From Epiperipatus broadwayi (taxonomy: Eukaryota; Onychophora; Udeonychophora; Euonychophora; Peripatidae), in NCBI GenBank assembly GCA_028023455.1, contig JAQFVV010012498.1, forward strand, positions 1,550,001 through 1,614,000: a stretch of DNA of 64,000 nt. Direction: 5' to 3'. Below the pieces are notes generated by a model, which made no database searches, was not told where the DNA came from, and was given only the letters and a program-made list of their open reading frames with translations. Shown here piece after piece: positions 56,935-64,000 of this stretch (positions within the stretch are counted from its first letter, which is position 1; each line of letters starts with the position of its first letter). Made by a program: the position numbers and the translations under genes.

Positions 56935-59900
56935 TGAGCCACACCTATGTACTTTAATAAAAAAGAATTAATAATAAATTAAAAAATTAATAGTAATAAA
57001 TATTGGAAAGTTAAATTTTATAAATTTTTGGTGTGCATCTCAAATATATACATAAAATATATATACATGACTAAAGGAGTGGGATGAGATCTGGGTTTAA
57101 ACACAGGTTAGTAGATAGAAACATGAAGCTCAATATTAAATTAAGATTGGCTGCTTCAATATATACCTATGAAGTTGAATTCAACTTTTATAAGTGCCTT
57201 GATTTAAAATCTTTTATCTATCATAATATTACAATTATTAAGTTGAACAGTGTAAAATGAGCTAATTGCAAACAAATCCAATAATCTATTTTTAAACTTA
57301 GAAGTATAAATGTGTTGAAATTTTGGCATTTTTGGTCATGAATTGACTGATTTAATTTATTTTTCATATAGATTTTTATTTTAAATTAACAAAATTAATT
57401 AAATATTCCTTAGGACACTGATTATTTCACTAATCTTATAAGACCTAAGTTAAATGATTTCAAATTTGTGGCATTTATGAAGATAAATTTTTTATTTAAG
57501 TAACTTTTTTAAAGAACATAATATTGATTTAAAACAAATCTCTTTTAAAAATTACACTACAAATGTTAAAAAAAAAAGATATTTGTGATATTAGGTATCT
57601 ACCTATACATTTACCTTCTTATTCTGAATTCATTGATATTTTACCAGCTGTTTTAATTAAAAAGATTATCAAAAGTTTCAAATATGACATGTTAAAAATA
57701 ACTAGATGTTTGGTCATTCAGAATGTTATGGGGTATTCAAGCACCATATATAATAGGTAAGACTTAGATTCAAAGCCTTTGATTTTTGATTTATCATTCT
57801 ATCTCTAAATTTTACATGACATCAAATTCAATATCAAAATTTTACTAATAAATTATGTTTTTCATCCAAAACAAAAGGGAATATTCATTTTACTATTGCT
57901 AAATATGATATTGGTGGCAAATCAAATTAACTGAACATATATTTAAAATCTGTATTAATCTATGTTATTAGAATTGATAAGTATTTATTATTTAAATATT
58001 TTTTTATATATATAAAAGCATTTTTTCCCAGTGAAATACATTTAAATCAACTCATGTTTATATGTATACACTTTTAAATATAAAGGTTCATCATTTTTAA
58101 AAGTGGAGCAAACATCAAAAATTTATGTTTTTTTATTGATGACCATATTATTAGTCATTGTAATTTAAAATCCGTGAGCAGAGTGACTATATAAAGTTTT
58201 TTTTTCACAATTTCCAGTTTGTCTATTTCTTGCACAAAGAATGAATGAATGTATGCTATCTTCTAATAATTTCATTCAGAATTTGAGTTTTAATTTCCAT
58301 TATATATTTATTGAAATAGTTGTATCTCTATAATTTTAAATATTTTTTTTTCAGACTCACTTTTCCCTGTAATTCATTAATGAAAATATTTTGTATCTCA
58401 CTTCATGTTTTATAACTGTTAACAAGTTATTAATTTGTTTTATAACTTGATTATTTTTATTTTTAAAGTCTGCTTACAGATTGTAAACATGTTTGTAGCC
58501 TATTTATTTTTAATTTATTTCATTTTTTATTTTGGGAAATTATATCACTAATGGTTTTACTTTTAAGGATATAGATAACATTCTTTATTATCCAGTTTAA
58601 TTTCATCAATTTTTTTTTTTCATTTTCTTTTCCTTACAATCATGCTTTTGTTTTGCTCATACTAATATATAAATCATATTTTTATGATTTCTTTTTAAGC
58701 ACTTTTCTAATAAAATTAGTGACATCTTCCTTTTATAATTTATTGATGCTCATTCTATGCATTGATAATATTTATCTTTTTTTAATCTTTATAATAATGT
58801 TCTTTACCAATAATAAATGACTATGATGAGTTTGAATCTCTTTGTGTTTTTTGCAAGTTGAAATATATCAAAAAATATATAATTCAAAAGCACTCATAAA
58901 AATATGTAGAAAAAATTGATTCATAAGTTTATTGTCTCCTTTAGATGATCTGAATATTAATCATATTATTCTTTTATCAATCCTATCAAAAGAATTAAGA
59001 AATGGGGTGAATGAGTATATTATAAAATATTTTCCCTTATAAATATACGTTATTCAATTAGAAATTATTTTTCTATGTGAGTTTCTGTTCTTTATTTAAT
59101 ATATCTATTAGATTTTTATCTAAAATGCTTATTGTCACAATACTTCTACATTTTTCACATTCTGTTTTGCTTTTATAGTGTCATTTACAGTGACATAAGT
59201 ACTATATCTTTTCATATAACAACAGGCATCCATAAATTATAAAATAAAACTATCTTCATTGGTATATTTTGCTCTTTATAAATTTATTTATTGATTTTTA
59301 AAAAAATTCTAGTAAAATAATATTTTTGCAATTATAAGGTGGATGTAGTATAATCACAGAAAGCACTTTTAATAAATTTTAAACAATTTTTTGTTTAAAA
59401 TTCATTTTATATATTCTTGAAGGGTGCCTGACCATTAAATTTTTACTCTTGTTAGTTAGAATTTTTTATTTTATCATAGTTTCTATTTATTGTCACTTTC
59501 TTTATGAATAAAATGTTTTTTTTTTTTACTTTTTAATCATACTATTTTTCATCAGACTTATCTTTTTAATCATACTATTTTTCATCAGACTTATCTTTTT
59601 AATAACATTAAAAAAATCTTTTTATTTGTTACTGCTGATCTGCAATTGTTGAATTTTTTTTAGTTTTCCAACATTTTACCTTCCTGTATGTTTGAATCTT
59701 TTTTGTGTGACTAAATTTTTTATAATCTTTTTTCCCTCAGATATTTTTAATAACAGCATCCTCAAAATTTTAAGTTTTGAATTTAATTTTTTTCCATATT
59801 TTTGATTTTCTTCTTAAGAAATGACTAATATATTTTTTCTTCCTGCTCCTACAATCCTCATTCAATACCTTTATTTTTTTGGAAAGTGGATTTGCTTTAA

Positions 59901-61440
59901 TATTTGTACTTACTAAGCTATGAAAAAATTATTTCTATAATATTAAGGTTGATCATATTTGTTGTTTTCTAGTTCAATCTTTTATGTCTATTTTCTGCAA
60001 TATTACCATTGAAATACTGTCTTGTAAATCATCATATTATATTTAAATATAAATTTTAAAAGCTTTTTATCAAAATGATTTTTTTGTAAACCATATTTTC
60101 CTATCCTTCATTATATCTTGTAATCATTACATTCTAAAATTTTCTACAGTGACAATATCTTCTTTAGGCACATTATTTAATGTCAATTTGAGATTTCTGT
60201 AAAATTACTGTATATCAATATTTGTATTATTTAATGTAGAGTCATATATTTGAATTACTGTGATGTTAAACCTAAACTGTCTTTATTTCTGCATTAATAA
60301 GTCTATATTTGATCAATGAATGCAATGTTGTTTTTATTAGTAAAAATTTTATGCCAACATTATTTTTTAGATGTCCATAATATTTTGAAACTTTATATTG
60401 TGACAGAAAGTATGTAATTAACTAGAGAAAATATAATGCAAAATGATCTGAAATGAACAGTTCTGATCGCAGAATTATGATAATCTGAAAATTGCATCAC
60501 ATTTCATTCACAATTTTCTTCATGATAATTGTATTGGAATTCATTTAATTAATCTAAATTGTCATGAAAGTGAGAGTTTTAAATCAGATTTTTACTGACA
60601 GGAAAATAAATGTCATTTGCAGCTGCTTCTTTGGAGAGATTCTGCTTCAGAGATTGCTACTTTCATTGGCTATATAGCTCTTGACAGTTGTTATGATTCA
60701 TTTGATTTTTTTGTTTATTTTTAATTTTTTTACATTCAGACTTAAAACAATAAATAAATATTTGTAAGACAATAAGTAAAAATAAACAAAATAAATAAAA
60801 AACTACAAGGAAATGTTGAATAAAAAAGAATAAGAAAAAGATAATAAAGATAATTAAAATAATGATTTACTTCCTCTTTATGTGGACTACTATAAAAGAA
60901 AAATAAATCTTAGTATATATGTTAATAAAAGATGAAAAGCATAACTAACAGATTAAAAAGATTATATTTAGATGTATGCTACTTTAGGTGTGACAAGTAC
61001 TGTATGCACTAATTGTGACTATATGAGAACATAAGTGATCATAACTTCATGTTAAATAGTTTTTAATGAAATTTTAAAAATTGATAATTCTAAAGATTCA
61101 TTGAGAAATTAATTAATAAATAAGGTTTCTTTTATTTATTAATTTGTTCTCTTAATCTACCTGGATAGCCTGCTATTTATCATTTAATTTTTTGGAAATT
61201 GCAATAAAAATCATTAATTATCAAATCTTAATAATCACTATTCTTTATTCTATTGGAATTAATTGTATCATGTATTTACAATAATTGTAAATTATGCATA
61301 GATTTTTTTTCCAAATATTCTCAAAAACTGATAACCTGTAGGTACTATTTATATCCATAATATGCTATTGTAATTATATTATATTAATATATAATTGTAT
61401 ATCTAAATAATATTATGTAATCTAAATGATATTATAATCA
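56934..61440. other. Four and a half kilobases without a recognisable gene
   Basis: T-rich on the plus strand between about 58000 and 60400. The only short repeat noted is at 59529-59603. A 65-codon frame at 57563-57760 has no domain. No RNA gene or element boundary seen. Confidence 0.55.
59529..59603. repeat. 33-bp tandem duplication
   Basis: Units 59529-59561 and 59562-59594 are identical by reading, and a third begins (CTTTTTAAT). Local slippage or duplication; recent, as no mismatch is seen. Confidence 0.85.
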
Positions 61441-61454
61441 TATCTATATTTTTA

Positions 61455-61760
61455 TAAGTAATATTGTAGAAGAAAACTAGTCTCACACATATGTTACAGA
61501 GTTGACATACACTCGCCCATCAATAAAATTTTAAAAATGTAGATAATCTTATATTTTTAAAACGATTATGACAATTCTATACCGCATGTGTGAAGAATAG
61601 TTTCCTTGTACAATATTACATATATAAAAATTATTAATTATCTATATCATCCTATGCTTTTAAAATGTTTATTGATGAGGGAGTGCAGTGTTTGTGTGAA
61701 GACTAGCTTCTTTCCACAATATTACATACATATAAAATTACTATATTATTAATTATATCC
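61455..61760. repeat. Direct and inverted repeats, MITE-like remnant
   Basis: GTGTGAAGAATAGTTTCCTTG-type sequence (from 61590) and GTGTGAAGACTAGCTTCTTT (from 61696) are direct copies, each followed by ACAATATTACATA and TATTAATTAT. An inverted relative lies at 61466-61491 (GAAGAAAACTAGTCTCACAC). The three together suggest nested copies of a small element. Confidence 0.45.
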
Positions 61761-61800
61761 CATATATATAATATGAATAACTAAAATGGAAATAATTACC

Positions 61801-63393
61801 CCCCCCCCCACTGACTTATGTAATATCAACAACTACGAAACCTCTGTTGTTATATAAGCTTAATTTGTTGATATAGTTTTAAACTATAGGGTAAATTTGG
61901 TCTTAGTTTTATAATTAAAAAAAAATCAGAATATCTATCAGCCTTGAGAAAGGCCAAACATCCCAAATCAGCTTTTTCATACAACAAATTTAATAACTGA
62001 CGAGGCTTATAATATATATATATATTTTCAATATGAATCCAAAAGAATGCTAATTGTATAGAGGACCATATCATGGCTTTTGACATCAAAGATGCTGTTA
62101 AAATGCAGGACTCTCAACTAGAGTAAGATTTATACGATTTTTAAAAGCATTTTATCAAATTTAAGTACACCCCCTTGTAATATGATATTTTTGTTCACTT
62201 CTTCAAATTTTTATTTTATTATCTTAAAGAAAAAAAATCTTTTATTTTGAAATTCACTGAAACTTTGTACTTCTTAATTTAATCTTTTTTCATTGTAATT
62301 TACTTTTTATATCGATTGCCTATTTAATTCTTATTTAATCTTTGTTCTAGCTATTTGACTGAAATTTCAAACTAAAATGTAATTCAATTTTTGTTAATGC
62401 TTTTAAAAACTAACAAAACTGCATGTTTTTGAAAAAGTACAATCTTTAATTAAAGTTCAGATTTTTCTGCAATGATAATCTAACAATTTTAAAAGTTACA
62501 ATTTAATTAAAGAAGTAGAAAACTAAGTGGAGATTTGCAGATTTTTCAAAAGTTAAAAACAAAACAAAACAACAACATATAACAAGTGTTATAAATAAAA
62601 GCTTTATATTTCAAATATTGTCCACATGTATTTAGCAATAAATAAAAGTACAAGTTGAAATAACCTAAAAAATGAACTATAATGTCTAAATATGGAATAT
62701 AAATAAAAAAAACATTATATTTTTATACTATTTACATATAACATAAAAATCTACAAAAAATTATTACATATTCGACCAATAAAATTTTATTGCAAAAAGT
62801 CACAGCTACTAAATTATATATATATATAAAATTTACTTTTAAAGAATTTTGGCATGTTTTGCATATTATTGTGTATTAGTATTCAAGCAACAATCTTTTA
62901 TACATTACTTTAAAACCAGTAGTTACATAGCAACCTTTGTTTTTTTGATTACGAGACATTTGTTTGTGTGTTTCTTATTTACAAAATTGATTTCTATCAA
63001 TATAATTTATAAGGTATTGGTCAGAGCATATAAATGGCTTCTACTGAACTTAACTTAAACATGATATTAAATGATATACATAATATCTATCTTTTGAATT
63101 ATAAACTATGACAGTACAAAGCCACAAACTGTAATCAATGAACTATCAGCTGTGATAAACCCTTAAACATCACTAATCACACATCAAGATAAAGAGGATT
63201 CATTGAAACCACTTCTGTGAGCCTTATATTGTCACAGTTTACAATTTAGATGTTGGGTATGTATACACATACCAAGTCAGAGTTTAAATATATTTATTAA
63301 ATTATTAGCCCCAAGTATACTTTTGACATTTTTTCATCATACTCATGCTTATCCTACTATAAAAACCCATGTATATATATATATATTAAAATT

Positions 63394-63429
<36 letters not shown>

Positions 63430-63440
63430 TTTTTAATTAT
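61801..63440. other. Stretch without a recognisable gene
   Basis: Starts with a C homopolymer (about 61799-61810). The 79-codon minus frame 61850-62089 and the 69-codon plus frame 62849-63058 show no domain. AT microsatellites occur near 63371-63425. Confidence 0.5.
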
Positions 63441-63446
63441 AAAAGA

Positions 63447-63587
63447 TGGAAACTTTTAGGAACAACTATATACAATATTAAAGAATATAATTACCAATAT
63501 TTTGGCAAAGTAACATTTGTCCTGGTTATTGCAAAGATGTAGAAATTATAAACTTTAATATTGTACATAGTTGTCCTCAAAAATTTC

Positions 63588-63589
<2 letters not shown>
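63447..63589. mobile_element. Small terminal-inverted-repeat element (MITE-like)
   Basis: Termini TGGAAACTTTTAGGAACAAC (63447 on) and the complement of TGGAAATTTTTGAGGACAAC (ending 63589) are inverted copies over about 37 bases, including CTATATACAATATTAAAG, with about five mismatches. The whole is 143 bases with no coding capacity. TGGAAA-type ends next to an (AC)n run resemble Tc1/mariner-derived miniatures. No TA duplication is clear, because the right flank is the AC repeat. Confidence 0.55.
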
Positions 63590-63625
<36 letters not shown>

Positions 63626-63626
63626 A
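63588..63626. repeat. (AC)n then (AT)n microsatellite
   Basis: AC dinucleotides to about 63613, then AT to about 63626. It abuts the small inverted-repeat element, which may have seeded it. Confidence 0.9.
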
Positions 63627-64000
63627 TCTAGGGTTTTAATTCACATAAAGATCAGAGGGCACTTCAATGCACTGATTCATATGTTAGAAATTGCACTTAT
63701 TTTATTAGAAATTATTTAATTATATGCTTAATAATATATTTTCAAATTTATTTTATTTATTTATACACATGCTTATTACAATTCTAAATTTAGTTGAATT
63801 AAGCAGAATAAATTTAAATACCAAAGACAAAAAAGATGAAACTTTATATCTATTTGTAATTAATGCAAAGTGTATAATAAATTTCAATAACCATATTAAT
63901 AATATATACTGTTGATTAAGGAATGATGAAAAGCAATGTTGAACTTCACATTAAAATTATTAAAACCTTTACATTGCTAATGAATTTTTGGAATTTTAAT
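63627..64000. other. Window end, nothing recognised
   Basis: A+T-rich; a 63-codon frame at 63724-63915 is low in complexity and unsupported. Confidence 0.5.

Noticed and set aside
57070-57120. tRNA-like B box (TCTGGGTTTAAACACAGG)
   Set aside because: No A box, tail or flanking duplication; left out as too weak.

Overview
The window looks like gene-poor, strongly A+T-rich nuclear DNA (about three quarters A+T by eye) from an animal with a large, repeat-filled genome. I found no intact cellular gene, no rRNA, no functional tRNA and no bacterial-type organisation. Every coding trace I can explain comes from retroelements. The integrase C-terminal style, the tRNA-Lys-like primer sites, the LINEs with zinc-knuckle ORF1 and the hammerhead-like motifs fit an invertebrate. 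An arthropod is my first guess and a mollusc is possible, but the sequence does not settle it.

Layout. 1-2739: anonymous DNA with a decayed LTR end (about 1226) and a 47-bp repeated GC-rich motif. 2740-10826: a complete, young, non-autonomous LTR retrotransposon on the minus strand, with 2.1-kb LTRs, an ATAT target duplication, a TATA box, a tRNA-Lys-like primer site and one 290-codon frame fusing a coiled-coil N-terminus to an integrase C-terminus. 10827-16080: no genes, some short dispersed repeats and a long AT microsatellite. 16080-19700: inverted repeats, a hammerhead-like motif, then a decayed tandem array of roughly 320-390 bp units that carries hammerhead remnants and is interrupted by a 264-bp palindrome. 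20185-26360: nothing recognised. 26364-34700: two fragments of one LINE family (A), then a decayed 5-kb LINE of another family (B). 34724-39243: a second minus-strand LTR element with 2.0-kb LTRs and only 0.5 kb inside. 39256-41831: a solo LTR related to the first element. 42830-47700: a second decayed LINE-B copy. 47800-64000: mostly anonymous, with a hammerhead-like motif (49.6 kb), two tRNA-derived SINEs (52.3 and 56.7 kb), an LTR-end fragment (53.7 kb), a perfect 55-bp inverted repeat containing a hammerhead core (54.6 kb) and a small terminal-inverted-repeat element (63.5 kb).

How the parts relate. The two LTR elements and the solo LTR look like one broad lineage: similar terminal sequence (T-G-T-R-A-C-A-G-T-C or decayed forms), similar primer sites where these survive, the same orientation, and insertion into ATAT-rich targets. 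Neither LTR element could move without proteins supplied by a relative. The most interesting thread is self-cleaving RNA. Four hammerhead-like cores occur, one inside a tandem array, which fits Penelope-like elements or small circular-RNA retrotransposons (retrozymes). All look decayed to some degree, so this is a hypothesis with structural support and not a demonstrated system.
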